Assembly: GCF_002878395.1 (NCBI RefSeq)
Contig: NC_061116.1
Location: forward strand, 123,379,930 to 123,443,929
Source: Capsicum annuum
Taxonomy: Eukaryota; Streptophyta; Magnoliopsida; Solanales; Solanaceae
Length of the DNA: 64,000 nt
Reading direction: 5' to 3'
The notes below the pieces were generated by a model. The model did not search any database, was not told where the DNA came from, and was given only the letters and a program-made list of their open reading frames with translations. How positions within the stretch are numbered: position 1 is the first letter of the stretch; each line of letters opens with the position of its first letter. Shown piece by piece: positions 35,706-48,359 of the stretch. A program made the position numbers and the translations under genes.

Positions 35706-36879
35706 ATTAGTTTTCTGTTTTTTTAATTTGACATTTTGGTATTTATTTTATTCTGGGATGGTGAACTTGTACTTTGTTGATAGTTGAATTTCCTTGTTAT
35801 AAAGAAAAGAAAATTTTAAAGTGCAAATATATCAATTGTAAGATCATTACAATTGATAATTTTTTAGTAGATGACACTAATGTTTGGTTAAACTTAGACT
35901 TTTTCAGTAGTTAATGACAATCTTTGGTTGAAGAAGAGATCATCCTTGTTTGGTTAAGTCCACAATGTTAGGTGTAGTATAAGAGAATGTGTTTAACATA
36001 TCTAAAACCTATAACGTTAAAATGAATTAAATTGTTGATTTTAGGAGAATTGATAGTTGTATTGATTTTCTGAAAATATTTTTAAAGAGTAGAACGATAA
36101 TTTGCAAAGGCTATAAAGTTTACTCAAAATAATTACGAAATTTATAAAAATAATATAAAAGCTCTAAGGTACCAATCTTAGTTTTAGCATGATATGCTAA
36201 TCATCATTTTTCGCTATATGGTACCACATGTTTAAGGTTCTCCTCAAGCTTTCTAATTTATTGATTATCGTTTTGCAAATTCTAACTTTATTCCAACAAT
36301 ATGGCTCAACAAGAGTTTGATAGTGATCTAATGTTTCTAGGAAATGCTTTGGACGTCCTCGCCACTCTTAAGTAATTGAATACAATGAACAGGAAGGGTC
36401 TCCATGCAATTTTGTATTCTCCAAGAGACTCCTATGCTCTTCTTTTTCTTCTTGTTTTTTTTTTCAAAACTATACGTGTTCCAATGCATGAAACATTACA
36501 AGTGACTTCTCCTTTTCAAGAATTTCTTTATGAAAAAACTAAATTACTGCTTCTTCATCTCAAAAATGATTTATTTTCTATGGATAATATATCTTGGTGA
36601 TAGCACCTAATAAAGAGGAATATGTAAAGCACAAACACAAGTAACAACTGGCAATGTAGAGAAGACCAGGACAAGTTGGTGGTGTCACTTCAAAATAGGT
36701 AACATCATTGAACACAAAAAAAATTCTAGACAACAGAAAAAGGGTAAGGTTTACAAAACACTTTTCAAGATCTAGCTAGGACAAAACCAATAGTTCAGAA
36801 AACTAGGAACCACCTAGGAATGAGGGAGGGACTTCTTTGTGTCTCTCTGATTAGGGAATAGTATTCTTTGTTGGAAAAT
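35706..36879. other. Intergenic stretch
   Basis: A short ATG reading at 36301 (MAQQEFDSDLMFLGNALDVL, then a stop after 24 codons) and an overlapping reading at 36376-36600 show no known domain. Nothing else seen. Confidence 0.4.
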
Positions 36880-36989
36880 TAGGGATTTGAATGTTTCTAA
36901 CAAACAAAGGGAGGTCAAGCTGCTTTCTAACATAGAAACTATAGGTTTGATGGGATTCGCGGAAACTAAAATTAAATCACACAAAATTG

Positions 36990-37450
36990 AGGTGACGGCA
37001 GTAAAATATTTGGTAGATGGGATCCTGTGACTAACTTAGAACATCATTCAATGGTAGAGTTTGGGTGTTATGGGGACATGATTATTTCCAAGTTACCTTT
37101 AAAGAATGTAAATTCACAAGCTTTTACTTGTGAAGTTGTGTTTGCATCATTACAAATGACTTTACTGTCAATTGTAGTGTATGCATATAATATACTAGGT
37201 CGGAAAAAAGGATTTTATGGAGTTATTTAGACTGATCATGGGAGATTTCAACTCTGATTTGAATATATATGATAGGATTGATGGTAATCAAGTGAGCATG
37301 GTCCATGAAGGGATAGATGGTAATCAAGTGAGTGGGATAAAATGCCTACGTTCAGTGGACTCCCTCTTTGAAGGGATTAGTGATCATTGCCCCATGAAGC
37401 TGGACCTTCTTAATATACTAAGAAGATCTAGAAAACCCTTAATACTATAA
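36990..37450 (+). pseudogene. LINE endonuclease domain remnant
   Basis: Codons at 37238-37255 give MGDFNSD, matching the GDFN active-site block of APE-type endonucleases, followed by the 'DRIDGNQVS' phrase that is typical of plant L1. The ISDHCPM block at 37375-37395 is the catalytic SDH motif. A stop and a frameshift separate the N-terminal part (37027-37230, with a 'VVYAYN' strand). A small internal duplication ('IDGNQVS' twice, about 37277 and 37313) is visible. The domain would nick target DNA to prime insertion. Confidence 0.75.
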
Positions 37451-38039
37451 TTTGTGGGCTTTCCACACTCATTTTTTGGATAAGGTGAATCAAGTATGGC
37501 AACTAGCCCTTGATGGCTGCAGTATGTAGAGAATGGTGACAAAACTGAAGCTAGTGAAAAAGAGCCACAGGGAATTGAATAATCAACACTTTAGGATATT
37601 TTTACTGAAGTGGTAGAAGATAGACAAGCACTAGCTCAAATTCAACAATCTTTGCACTTGAATCCTGGGAACATGACCTTGCAATAAGATGAAAGGGCTC
37701 AATACTCAAAGTTTAGAAGGGTCTCCTACTTACCAGAAGTTTACTTGCAACAAAAAAGTAAAGAAACCTAAATCAAACTAGGTGATGATTGTGCCGAATA
37801 CTTCTTCTACATGATCTAACATAGACAATTGCAACAGACAATCATTCAGCTTAATGATAAGCATGGTATACTGCAGACAAGTCGGGATGTCATTGCCAAT
37901 GTGTTGGTGGAGTATTTTTAGGATATATTGAGTAGAAAAAGGAGAACTAGAACTAAAGTTTTTAACTGTTTTTGGCATAATAAATATGTGTGGTCCTTAG
38001 AAGATCGATTAAAATTGATGAATACCAATACTGAAAAAA

Positions 38040-39400
38040 AAAAAGTAAAAGCTGCTATGTTCAGTATTGACTCTAATAAAAGTCCAGGACCTGATGAGTA
38101 TGTTAGTGTGTTTTCAAAGAAGCATAGAGGATAATAGGCAAGGGAATCACAAAAGTAGTTCTGGAACTTTTGCCTATTAAAGCTCCTATAACAACTAAAT
38201 TCTACAATATTACTTTGATATCAAAGGTATCGGTGCCTCTAATTGCAAATGAGTTCAAGACAATATCTTGTTTGCAATATGCTATATAAGTGTATTTCTA
38301 AGTGTTGATTAATTGTCTCAGTTGCTACAACAAAAGTTAAAGGAAGTTGTTGGATATTATCCAGCTTTTTAGCCATGTTTAGTAGTGAATAAACTTAGTT
38401 GCCATTTTTTAGGAGTTTTTTCAGATTTGTAGGAGTTTATTGATCGTCGAATCATGTGCAAATTAGTTTCTTTAATTATAGGCTCAAGTTGTTGCCTTTT
38501 TCTATATTTAAGCACTATTCCAATTTAATGAAAAATAATCTTTCCAGTAGCAAATATTTCTTCTCTCTTTCTTGTCTTTTATATATATTTCTAGAGTTGA
38601 AGTTGAGCTTAAAACTATAACACTAAGGTTATTTGTATGAGACTTAGGAGGTGCTGCTACTCCTTGCTGATGAGAAACATGATGTATTTTCCAAAGGAAT
38701 CTCTGATCCATAATGCACTTATTTGTCATAACTTGTTGACATACAACAAAATAAATCCCCTAGATGATTTAAAAATAGACTTGAGGAAAGCTTATGATAC
38801 TGTAAGCTGAGTTTCATTAAGGAAGTAATGAGAGGTTATGACTTTTTCGAATCCTTTATTCAATTAGTGATGACATGTGTAACTTCAACTATGTTCACAT
38901 TAAAGGTTTATGAGGATGGTTGTGGATTATGTAAAGGAAGGATGGGACTTGGAAAAAACAATCCTATGTCACTCTTTCTCTTTATCTTTGTACTGGAGTT
39001 CGAAAGAAGATGAGTGATCTACATGACTTTTGGTATCACTAAATGTGCAAGGCCACCAAACTAACTTGATTTTTACATATGATTTAATGGTTTTCTACAA
39101 AGAAAAACTAAATTGGATAACTAGAGTAATGTAGGCTTTGAACCACTTCAGTGTAGTGATAAGGTTGGTTGCTAATTTGGACAAGTCCAACATCTTTTTA
39201 GCTGGAATGACTGATGAAGTTAAGGACAGAATCATATCTTGCAAAGAGTTTACTCGAGGTTCACTTTCTATAAGGTATTTGGGCTTACCTCTATCATTCA
39301 ACAAATGGTCCAAAATGAAATGCCATCAATTAGTAGAAAAGATCACAACCAGGTTTAATCACACATACTCAAGGCATATCTCATATGCAAGCAGGTAACA
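38040..39400 (+). pseudogene. LINE reverse transcriptase remnant
   Basis: Blocks in order are 'NKSPGPDEY' at 38075-38101, the KIDLRKAYDTV block at about 38767-38800 (catalytic Asp of motif A region), a 'GLGKNNPMSLFLFIFVLE' block at about 38945-39000 (usually GLRQGDPLSP), and 'LVANLDKSNIFLAGM' through 'SIRYLGLPLSF' at 39170-39300. The FADD-type box between the last two is not readable. An insert at 38348-38622 interrupts the domain. It is clearly inactive. Confidence 0.75.
38348..38622. mobile_element. LTR-like insert (275 bp) inside the LINE
   Basis: It interrupts LINE coding and has TGTTGGATATT at the left and CTATAACA at the right, a TGTT...AACA pair as in short LTRs. A TATA-like TCTATATTTAAGC at about 38499-38511 fits an LTR promoter. 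No 5-bp target duplication was seen (GAAGT against CTAAG), so the call is tentative; deletion at the edges is possible. Confidence 0.4.
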
Positions 39401-39919
39401 AAAAATTAATGCAATCTTGTTTTATATATAATTTTTAGGGTGTTGTTTTCATTCTATCATGAAGTATGTTGAAAATGTTGATAGAAAGTGTAGAGATTAT
39501 TTGTGGGTCAATTTTGTGGAGACAACTAAAGTGGTACTAGTTTTTTGGAATGAAATCTGTGTGCCTAAGAAATATGGGGCGTTAATACCAAGGGTTGGGA
39601 AATTTGGTACATAGTCTCTGTAGGAAAGTTGTTATGGTAACTGGTAACTAAAAAAGATGTACTTTGGGTACAATAATTTCATGAAGTTTATATAAAAGAA
39701 AATAATGATATATGGTTCCACACATCAACTTAAGATTGTAGTTGGTATTGTAAGAAGTTCAATTCCCTCAAGGAACTGATGTTCAGATGGTATCATAGTA
39801 GACAATATAGGTAACTTCATCAGGTGTATACACAATGTCTAGTAGTTATGTAGCAATACTGGGAACTCTCACAAAATCAAAGAGGATGACCTGATATGTA
39901 GTTGAGTTATATTATCAAG

Positions 39920-40620
39920 GCAGAGGTTTTTGGCTTGGTTAGCTTATCAAGATAGGCTACTCACTAAGGAAAGAATGCATAGACTACACATTCCAACGGT
40001 TAATAAGGGTTGTTGTTTGTGTGATGATGGAGTCATAGAAACAAATTCTCATTTGTTCACTAATTGCAAATGGATAGTAAGGGTTGTTCTGAGAAAATAG
40101 GTTGGAATGTAAATAACACAAGTTGATGCATTACGTAGTTTATAGCAGATCAAAAGTAGAAGATGGAAGCAGTTCAAAAAGGAGATTGTAGTTGCTGTTT
40201 GGGAAGCCATGATTTATTACACATAGCAGGCTATAAATTGGGAACTTTTCAGAAATTTTATTTATAAATACAAAGTTTGTAATAGTTCAAGTCCAAAATG
40301 GAAAATTAGTAAGCTAAGTTGCTCTAGGAAATCTAAGAAATGTCAATACTTGATACAAAAAGTTTATGATTAAAAAGGTAGACTTGTGGTTTCTGCGTAG
40401 AGGTCCAATGGCTGATGACCCCTCCTAGAAGGTGGTTAAGGCCTTGGATGTTCTTAGTTTCTAAATTTTTATTTTTGTTTTTTTATGATAACACTTCATA
40501 GTTTATTATCGAAAAAACTCGCCCACTTTTGACTTTAAAAAAAGAGAAGATATCATTTATCACTGACAATGTCCAAGTAGCAACTAAGCATGTTAGGCTA
40601 GAGGCTGACTTGATATGAAG
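39920..40620 (+). repeat. LINE 3' region, first copy
   Basis: It carries the zinc-binding C-terminal domain: 'RFLAWLAYQDRLLTKERM', then 'CCLCDDGVIETNSHLF' with the Cys/His pattern, then about 500 bases of decayed tail. It matches 40635-41330 at an offset of about 716 bases. Confidence 0.75.
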
Positions 40621-40634
40621 ATCAGGTATATTGA

Positions 40635-41330
40635 CAACACAGAGGTTTTTGGTGTGGTTAGCTTACCAAGATTTGTTAATCATCAAGGAAATAATACATG
40701 GACAATACATTCCAATAGATAATGAGGATTATTGTTTGTGTGGTGATGGAGTCATGAAAACAAATTCTCATCCATTTTGCTGACTATAAATGGAGATTTA
40801 AAGTAAGGGTTGTACTGTACAGACAGGTTGGAGTGTAAATAATACAAGCTGATGCATTACATAGTTTACGGTAGCTCAAAAGTGGAAGATAAAAACAGTT
40901 CAAAAAAAAATTGTGGCTGCTATCTGGGAAGTCATAATTGGTTTTACATGGCAAGCTAGAAATTGGGAAGTGTTCAAAAATATAAATGTAAATGCATAGT
41001 TTTTAATAGTTTAGGTCAAAAAGGGCATCAAGGGGAGAATTGAGAAAAGATAAACAGCTCTGGAAAAGCTAGAAAATGCCAATACTTGATATAAAAGGAC
41101 TGTAATTAGAGAGGTAGCTTTGTGATTTCTACCTAGAGGTTCAATTATTGAAGGTGGTTAAGGACTTGGATGCTCTTAGTTTGTAAGTTATTATTTTTGT
41201 TTGTCTATGGTAATACTTCATAGTTTATAACCAAAAAAACTCAATCCACTTTAGATTTTGGAAAAGGCGAAGGTACCATTTATCACTAATAATTTCCAGA
41301 TATCAACCAAGCATATTAGTCTCAAGGAAG
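40635..41330 (+). repeat. LINE 3' region, duplicated copy
   Basis: A second copy of 39920-40620 in the same orientation, diverged ('RFLVWLAYQDLLIIKE', 'YCLCGDGVMKTNSHPF'). Both coding and downstream parts are included, so this is a segmental tandem duplication rather than a second independent LINE. Confidence 0.75.
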
Positions 41331-41340
41331 GCTAAATCAT

Positions 41341-41769
41341 TTATAATTTTACTCCCTTATTGTGTAAACATCATCTTGCAAAAATATAGGGTAAGGCAAC
41401 TTTGATCCTTTATCGAACCCCACACATAATAGAAACTTAGTGCACCGAACACCCTTTTTCCTTATTTGAGGGTTCCTCTAGCTATCTTCTCCTTTCTGTG
41501 TTTTGCTAAACTATGCATTAGAAGAATATTTCTATAGCATGGTTAAAATTTTAACTAATTTAATGAATTTGAATGAGAGAGATGGATAGTTTAATCAAAG
41601 ATGAGGGTGTTGTTCCCTTAATATAGAATAGATCATGGTAAGTTCATGTATATATCTATTGGTCATTGTTTGATGGTCCGTTGCTTGACATGATTTATCA
41701 ATACAACTTTGTTAACTTATGTCTGAAAAGTAATAATTTGTTAATATATATAAATACATATATATGTGT

Positions 41770-41804
<35 letters not shown>

Positions 41805-42162
41805 CACTTTTAGGTACTTAAGTCAACACATTGAGATCAGAGGTTGATACAACTATATCTTTAGCCATTATACTACACCTTGAAGACAAGTCTACCCATC
41901 AAAGGTTGAAGAGCGTATGGGATGGTGAGGTGGAAAGCCTATTTTGTGTAGCTAATCAGATGATAAATTCTAGAGTTTCTTTTATGATCGTCCTATTCAT
42001 TGACGTGTTTGGAAAATATTGGTTGATGTAGGACTTTTTAGGGTTCATTGAGTAGGATGTATACAATTAGCCCATGTTATTTTACTGCTCTTTTTGAGAG
42101 GTGGCATCTGAAGATGCATACTTTTCACCTAAGAGTTTGGAAGACCACTATTACATTACACT
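41341..42162. other. Intergenic stretch with a TA/TG microsatellite
   Basis: A mixed TA/GTATA microsatellite lies at about 41742-41803. A 66-codon plus-strand reading at 41831-42031 has no recognised domain. No gene seen. Confidence 0.45.
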
Positions 42163-43727
42163 TGTAATACCCCTTAGTATTCTAGGCTTGATTCAGCTCT
42201 TAGTTGCATGCTTAAGGGGTCCAAGGCTTGAAAATTTTACTAAGCATTGAGGACTTAGTCATTTTCAATACCCCTAAACTTTACTGATTTTTATTTTGGC
42301 CTTCCCAACCCCAGTTGTTGGTTTTTGAGTTGATTCATGTTTAGGGAGGTTAAAGGTATGTATCGGGAGAGTTTTGGGATTTTCAAATGGGGTTCAGAGC
42401 CTGTTTGGATAGCTGAAACAATAAGCCTTTGTAATAGGCCCGCGACGTGAGGGCCATTCCCACTTTGCTTGGGGTCGCAGCGCGAGGCCTGCTCCCTGGG
42501 ACTATGGGTTATGGCGCATTACATGTTGTGTGTCCAGCTCCTTGGTCATTGATATCAAGGGGAACTTAGATATTCTTCCCTCAACCCAATTCGCCTATAA
42601 CACGATTTGGGGCATTCTTAGGGGCATTATTTGCCCCTTTCTTTTAAAATCTCTTGTTAGAATCCTTCTTTTTCCTCAAGGACCAATTCAAATCCTTTAT
42701 CCCCAAAAAATCAAGAATCCAGGTTTTTCCAAGTTCAAGAATCTTCAATAAAGCATCAAGAATATGGTTTCTTTCACAAATCAAGAAGTTTAAGATATGT
42801 GGGATGTTCATCCATGGGTCCTTTTCACCCATGCAACTCAAAACCCTTTTTTTCAACTAAAGAATGGATTTTCTTTTATTATGGAGTTTTGTATGTTCAA
42901 GATGAATTAAATTCATGTGTTTGCTTAGTAGTTTGACTCAATTCATGTTCAAGAGTGATTCCATGAAAAGTTGGTTAACCCATGCTTTAAGTTTCAATCT
43001 CCAATGTTATATTCAAGTGAGTTTCATGTTATATTATTAAGTTATGATCTTAGTCACGTAAACATGTTATTTTTTTACGTTTTAAGACATTTCTATGATC
43101 AAGTTCATGATTCTCACATGTTTGATGAAATGTCCATGTTTGGGGATTTTTGAACCATGATTTTATACTACAACTTTAATCCTTAATATTGTATTTTATG
43201 ATCATTCAGTGCTGGCAGGTTATGAACACCTGATGCCTGTGTGTTTTACATGATTTAAGATCTTTCAATAATAATTTAGTCAAACCATGGATAGTATTAC
43301 TATTTTACTCAATTGATATAATCATGATAAGCACAATTAGAAATAATGTTCAATTAAACCTAGTCCAGTTCAGTACTAGTGTTAGTTCAGATGGGAGTAG
43401 GATTTAGCAATGAGTGAATGCAGGGATGGCACCATCCCCATCAGTTTAGGCAAAGTCGTTTGTAGCAGTCCCTATATTCCAGAACTACATAGCCAGCGTA
43501 GGATATGAAGCGTCACCCATTAGTTTAGGCGTGACTTTCTCTAAGGGGTCACCCATCAATTTAGGCTTGATACCCTGGTCCTTTGGAACATCAGTCTAGT
43601 AGATCCACACAGTCAGTGTTAGAACTCATGGCATGGTACTGACACCCTTCTAACTGGGGTTACAGGTTGGACCCTGATTAGCTCAGATTAGGGCATGTCG
43701 GTTACATGATATCTCTCACAATCTCAG
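42163..43727 (-). repeat. Element E: LTR fragment, first part, split by D
   Basis: It starts TGTAATACCCC on the plus strand. From about 43400 it matches, as reverse complement, the LTR of element C (the stretches with 'GGGCATGTCGG' and 'GGTTACAGGTTGGACC'). It is therefore a minus-strand LTR read from its U3 edge at 42163. It breaks at 43727, where D is inserted, and continues at 54269. A GC-rich patch (CCGCGACGTGAGGGCC) is at about 42430-42530. Confidence 0.75.
43723..43727. repeat. Target duplication of element D, left
   Basis: CTCAG, matched exactly by 54264-54268. It proves that D inserted into E's LTR and fixes D's ends at 43728 and 54263. Confidence 0.85.
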
Positions 43728-46463
43728 CGTAACGACCCAAAATTGCCTCCCGGGACGTCACATGGGGATTAAGGCTACCAGTAGCCCCAAGCTAACCCTT
43801 TGAGCCGGCTTCTACCAATAACACTCATTTCAAGAGGAAATAATTCAAACACTAGCATAGTCATATCATATAAAAGAAAATACGAAGAGAATACTCGATC
43901 CAAACGACCAAAAACCTCAACAAAACCATAATTTGATAATTAGTTAGACAAAGCCTCTACTAATTCATGAACTAGAGAGCCATTGGGATAGGTCCCCAAC
44001 TGAAAATAATAACATAGTCTCTCAAATACTGAAACATCTGAATACAGGCCCTCGGACCATGAGGACTCACTACTGTAGGAATGTAGATAGAGGTACTAAA
44101 AAATCACTGATGGCTGGGACTGAACACTTGAACCTACATTATAAGATAATGTAGCACATAGACGTATATGTGGATCAACATTTGAGAATGTACTGAGTAT
44201 ATGGGGTGCATGCATTTATATAAAACAACATCATTACTCTTTAATCAAATCATGCATGCAACAATTAATGACTCACATGGCTTGAATAAGCATAAAAATG
44301 TAAAGCTCATGAATCATGTAGAATGGAACATGTAACACAAATCTCGTGAGTCATTATACTTTAGCTTTGAAATCTGTACTCTTCTCTTATTCTCATTACT
44401 CAAGGCTAAAGGAAACTTTAAACAATACTTTCAACTCATGCATATGTCTCATGGAGAGTAAAACTTCTTTAATGCTCAAGAACTCATAACTCTTTTAAAC
44501 TCAAGTACTTGGAATTCGGAATCACATAACCTTGAAGCATACTTGAAGGCTTTTCATTCACTTTAGGAAAATATCTCATCTAAAGCTTTAGGAAAAATAC
44601 TTATGTCAAGGGAAAATACTTTAGTTTTTAAGGAAACAACTTATCTCAAAGCTTTAGTTTAAGGGAATAACTCATATCAAGGGAGCTTCTCTAAACCGAC
44701 ATAAACCATGCGAGCTACATGGAGTCCAATGTTTTGTCCTCCTAAGGAAGAGACCCCACGTTGAGGAGGAGCGTCATACTCTTTGCCAGGGAGTATAACC
44801 TCAATTTAGTGATTACTTATCTCAGCCTTGGGCCCAATATCTCAACCTTAGGCCCAATTATTATCTCGACCTCAGGCCCATCCTACAGTGGCACGTAGTT
44901 CTAGGGTAAGAAACTGTAGTAATTTACCCAACTCGGTGCTAAATACTACTCCTTTTAGATTGTCTCTCTTATCTTATGAAAATCTACTTTAGAATAATCT
45001 CATTGTTCAATACTAACCCAATAATCAAATCTGTAATCTCATGTAGTGAAGTGGATTCCAAAACTCAGTGACCATTAGGTCAAAACATTTCTCAATAATC
45101 TCAGAATACTCAAATCTTAGGTGATTATAGCACAATAATTCATAAAATCTCAAGTCTCAAGTAGGGCTTAATAACCGATAATTCAATCTCAAGTTAAAAC
45201 TCATCAAAAGCATAATAGATGGCATATAGATTCATAACTCATGCAGAAATCTGAAAATTTCAGCTATTTATCTCAAAATTTCAACATGCTCATATACTTC
45301 GATGTTTCAAATATTTCAACTATTAACTTCTCAAGGATTAAAATTATGGGGTATAGACCCAGCTGCAATTTCTCAAGAAAACATGTGAAAATCATGCCAT
45401 TAGACTCTCAATTCATGGGAAGCATCAAAATATTGTAATCAACAATAATGGGTGAAAACCCCCAATTCAAATTCATGTAAAATCTCATAGATTGCAGAAA
45501 ATCATAGTTTAAATAAGCCTTTGAGCACAAGGGTGAAAGGGTTACCCTTGTTCAAAACCCCACATACCTTGGATTATGAAATTAGATAAATAAACTTGCT
45601 TTAAACTCTTCTTCTTATCCTTGAGAGAGAGGGTTCTTGCAACACTTGACTTGGGGAACTTGATTCTCAACTAAATTTGTAGAATCTATGGTGAGCTTTT
45701 GAATTTCTTGGAGAAGGGTTTTAGATTTGATCTTGAGAGAGAAACCCTAGCTTTATTATGTTAGAGATGAGTAATGAAGCCAGCTGCTTTATTTGGAATA
45801 TATATTTGGTTGATAAAAGAGTGGAAAGACAGAAAAGTCCCTTTTAAAAATGAGTTAAAAATTGCTAAATTGGGTCTGTGACAGTTGGAGCGACGGTCCA
45901 TCGTAAGTTCGACGGTCCATCGGGTCGTCCTTCCCACGATGGCCAGAAAAGGGAAACACTACCTCGATGCGATGGTCAAAGTGATGTTCCATCGCAAGTC
46001 CGATGGTCCGTCGGATCTTCCATCATATGATGGACAAGATGAGGCCATACTGCCTCAGCGCGATGGTCACAGCGACGGTCTGTCACATACTCGACAGTCC
46101 GTCATTTTGGCCATTGCACTTGGGCCAAAAAAAGAGAGTTACTGCCTTGGCGTTGATGGTTCGAGCGACGGTTAGTAGAGAAGTTGATGGCCCTTTGGAT
46201 CATCCGTCGCACCTGGGTGATTTCGACAACTCTCGATAAAACGGTTATAACTTCTCTCCCCAATACCGGATTTGGACAAAATTGGTATCGTTGGAAAGCG
46301 AATTCAATTCTCTACATGACAAAAAGTTAAATTTAAGTAAATTCTATATGGTTTAAACACCAATCACTTGGTAAGTCACTACTAAATCTTTTAGGGCTGG
46401 AATTATACCTCACTTAACACGTTCTAAGGCTCAGACTACTAGAAAACTTTGTGGGGTCTTACA
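43728..46463 (-). repeat. 3' LTR of element D
   Basis: 2736 bases; the plus-strand edge is CGTAACGACCC (TG mutated to CG) and the other edge is GGGGTCTTACA. U3 begins at 46463 on the minus strand. It contains a block of GACGGTCCGTCG-like repeats at about 45885-46215 and three CTCAnCCTnnGGCCCA modules at about 44820-44885. Confidence 0.9.
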
Positions 46464-46482
46464 ATATCTCCCCCTTGAGAAC
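46464..46482 (-). other. Polypurine tract of element D
   Basis: The minus strand reads CTCAAGGGGGAGATAT next to the LTR edge, nearly identical to the tract of element B. Confidence 0.75.
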
Positions 46483-46655
46483 ATTCGTCTTCGAATTTCG
46501 TTAGTTAGGATAGGAATACAGGAAAAACAGAGTGCACATAGCTGAAACAATTGCTAAACGGGTCAAGATCTTTCTAAACTCTTGAATATTCCAGATATTG
46601 CAAGAACTCATACAAGGATAGATGCATAGTTAAACTTTAGATTAGAAGGGCTGAA

Positions 46656-48340
46656 TTAAGGAAGAATAATACCTTTGGATTGATCTAAACTCGCGAAAAA
46701 GAGGTGCAGGTATTTGGCTTGCATGTCTGCTTCTGCCTCCCAAGTAGCACCCTCAACAGACTGGTTCCACCACAAAACTTTGACCAAGGTAACTTCTTTG
46801 TTCCTTAGTCTACGGATCTGAAAATCCAGGATCTCAACAGGAATCTCATCGAAAGAAAGATTGTTCTGAGCATCGGCATTCTTTGAAGGATCTACTACAA
46901 CGGATTCACCAATATACTTTTTAAGCATGGAGACATAAAAAATAGGTTGAACAGCTGACAACTCTATGGGAAACTTAATCTCATAGGCCACCTTACCAAC
47001 ACGGCTCAAGACTCTATACGGGCCAACATAATGGGGACTCAACTTTCCCTTCTTACCAAATCTTTTCACCCCTTTCATGGGTGAAATCTTCAAGTATACC
47101 AAATCACCCACCTCAAACTTAAGATCTCTTCTCCTCACATCGGCATAAGACTTTTGACGACTCTGAGCGGTCTTCAACCTATCTCTAATCAACTTAACTT
47201 TCTCCATAGCTTTAAACAATGTATCAGGCCCAACCACGGCAGCTTCATCCATTTTAAACCAACCTATGGGTGATCTACACCTCCTACCATACAAATCTTC
47301 AAATAGTACCATCCCAATGCTAGATGGTAACTATTGTTATAGGCAAACTTTATTAATGGCAAATGCTCATCCCAGCTACCTTTAAAATCAATAGCACATG
47401 CCCTCAACATATCTTCCAGTATCTGAATAATCTTTTCAGCCTGACCATCAGTCTGCGGATGAAAAGCGGAACTCAAAAGAACTTGGGTACCAAGACCCTG
47501 CTGAAATGCTTTCTAAAACTGAGAAGTAAATTGAGTGCCCCTATCTGACATGATATAAGAGGGAACACCATGCAACCTGACTAACTCCCGGATATACAAT
47601 CTAGCATAATTCTCAGCTGTATAAGATGTATACACAGGGAAGAAATGCACAGACTTAGTCAGCCTATCCACAACAACCTAAATAGAATCATGATGATGAC
47701 ACAAAAGAGGCAACCTAGTCACGAAGTCCATATTCACCACCTCCCACTTTAAAGTGGGTATACCAAACTCTTGGATCACACCATCGGGTCTTTGGTGCTT
47801 TACCCTAACCTGTTGGCACACTACATACTTTGCTATGAACTCGGCTATATCCTTCTTCATACCATTCCGCCAATAGATTTCCCGCAAGTCGCGGTACATC
47901 TTAGTAGTGCCGGGATGAATAGAATACCGCGTGTCATGCGCTTCAACCATAATCCTCTGGCTCAGATTATCAACACACGGAATGCACAATCTACCTTGCA
48001 ATCTCAACATGCCATCTCCCCCTTTGGAGAAAACCTCTACCTTTTGGTCCTTAACTGACTCCTTCAGTCTGACCAAACTAGGATCCCTATCTTGCTTCTC
48101 CTTCACTTTTGAAACTAAAGAGGATTAGGAACTACTCTTCACTAACGTACTCCCCTCGACTGAATCAAGCAACCTAACATCCAATCTAGCCAGATAATGC
48201 ACATTGCGAGCTAACTCTTTTTTACCTTTCTCTACATGAGCAACACTACCCATAGACAATCTGCTAAGGGGATCCGCCACTACATTGACCTTGCCTGGGT
48301 GATACAACACACTCATATCATAGTCTTTCAACAACTCCAA
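46656..48340 (-). pseudogene. Element D integrase and chromodomain-like tail
   Basis: Minus-strand blocks: the linker with the 'YHPGKVNVVADPLSRLS' motif (48340-48125); the zinc-binding HHCC region (48106 to about 47800: HPGTTKMYRDL, then VVCQQVRVKHQ, where one Cys of the pair has changed); a core starting MDFVTRLP (about 47740); the second Asp in 'IMSDRGTQF' (about 47555-47530); and the acidic third site in 'TDGQAEKIIQILEDML' (about 47450). A frameshift near 47310-47264 separates the core from the C-terminal frame (47312-46656), which holds 'GRRCRSPIGWF', 'GPYRVLSRVGKVAYE' and the chromodomain-like 'VKVLWWNQSVEGATWE'. A few in-frame stops break it. It would insert element DNA, perhaps guided to heterochromatin by the tail. 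Confidence 0.88.
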
Positions 48341-48359
48341 CTACCTCCTTTTCCTAAGA

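Larger units (their letters stand above)
36880..41340 (+). mobile_element. Decayed L1-type LINE, plus strand, with duplicated 3' part
   Basis: In order there are an apurinic endonuclease, reverse transcriptase and zinc-binding C-terminal region, the ORF2 layout of plant L1 elements. An LTR-like insert sits in the reverse transcriptase at 38348-38622. The 3' portion (about 39920-40620) is repeated at about 40635-41330. No intact frame longer than about 90 codons remains. The 5' UTR and ORF1 were not recognised. Confidence 0.75.

Noticed and set aside
42530..42860. Overlapping readings of about 70 codons on both strands in E's LTR
   Set aside because: They are repeat-derived and no protein family is recognised.
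45885..46239. Two overlapping plus-strand readings of 96 and 78 codons in D's LTR
   Set aside because: They arise from the GC-rich repeat block, which lacks stops by composition; the twin LTR does not keep them open.
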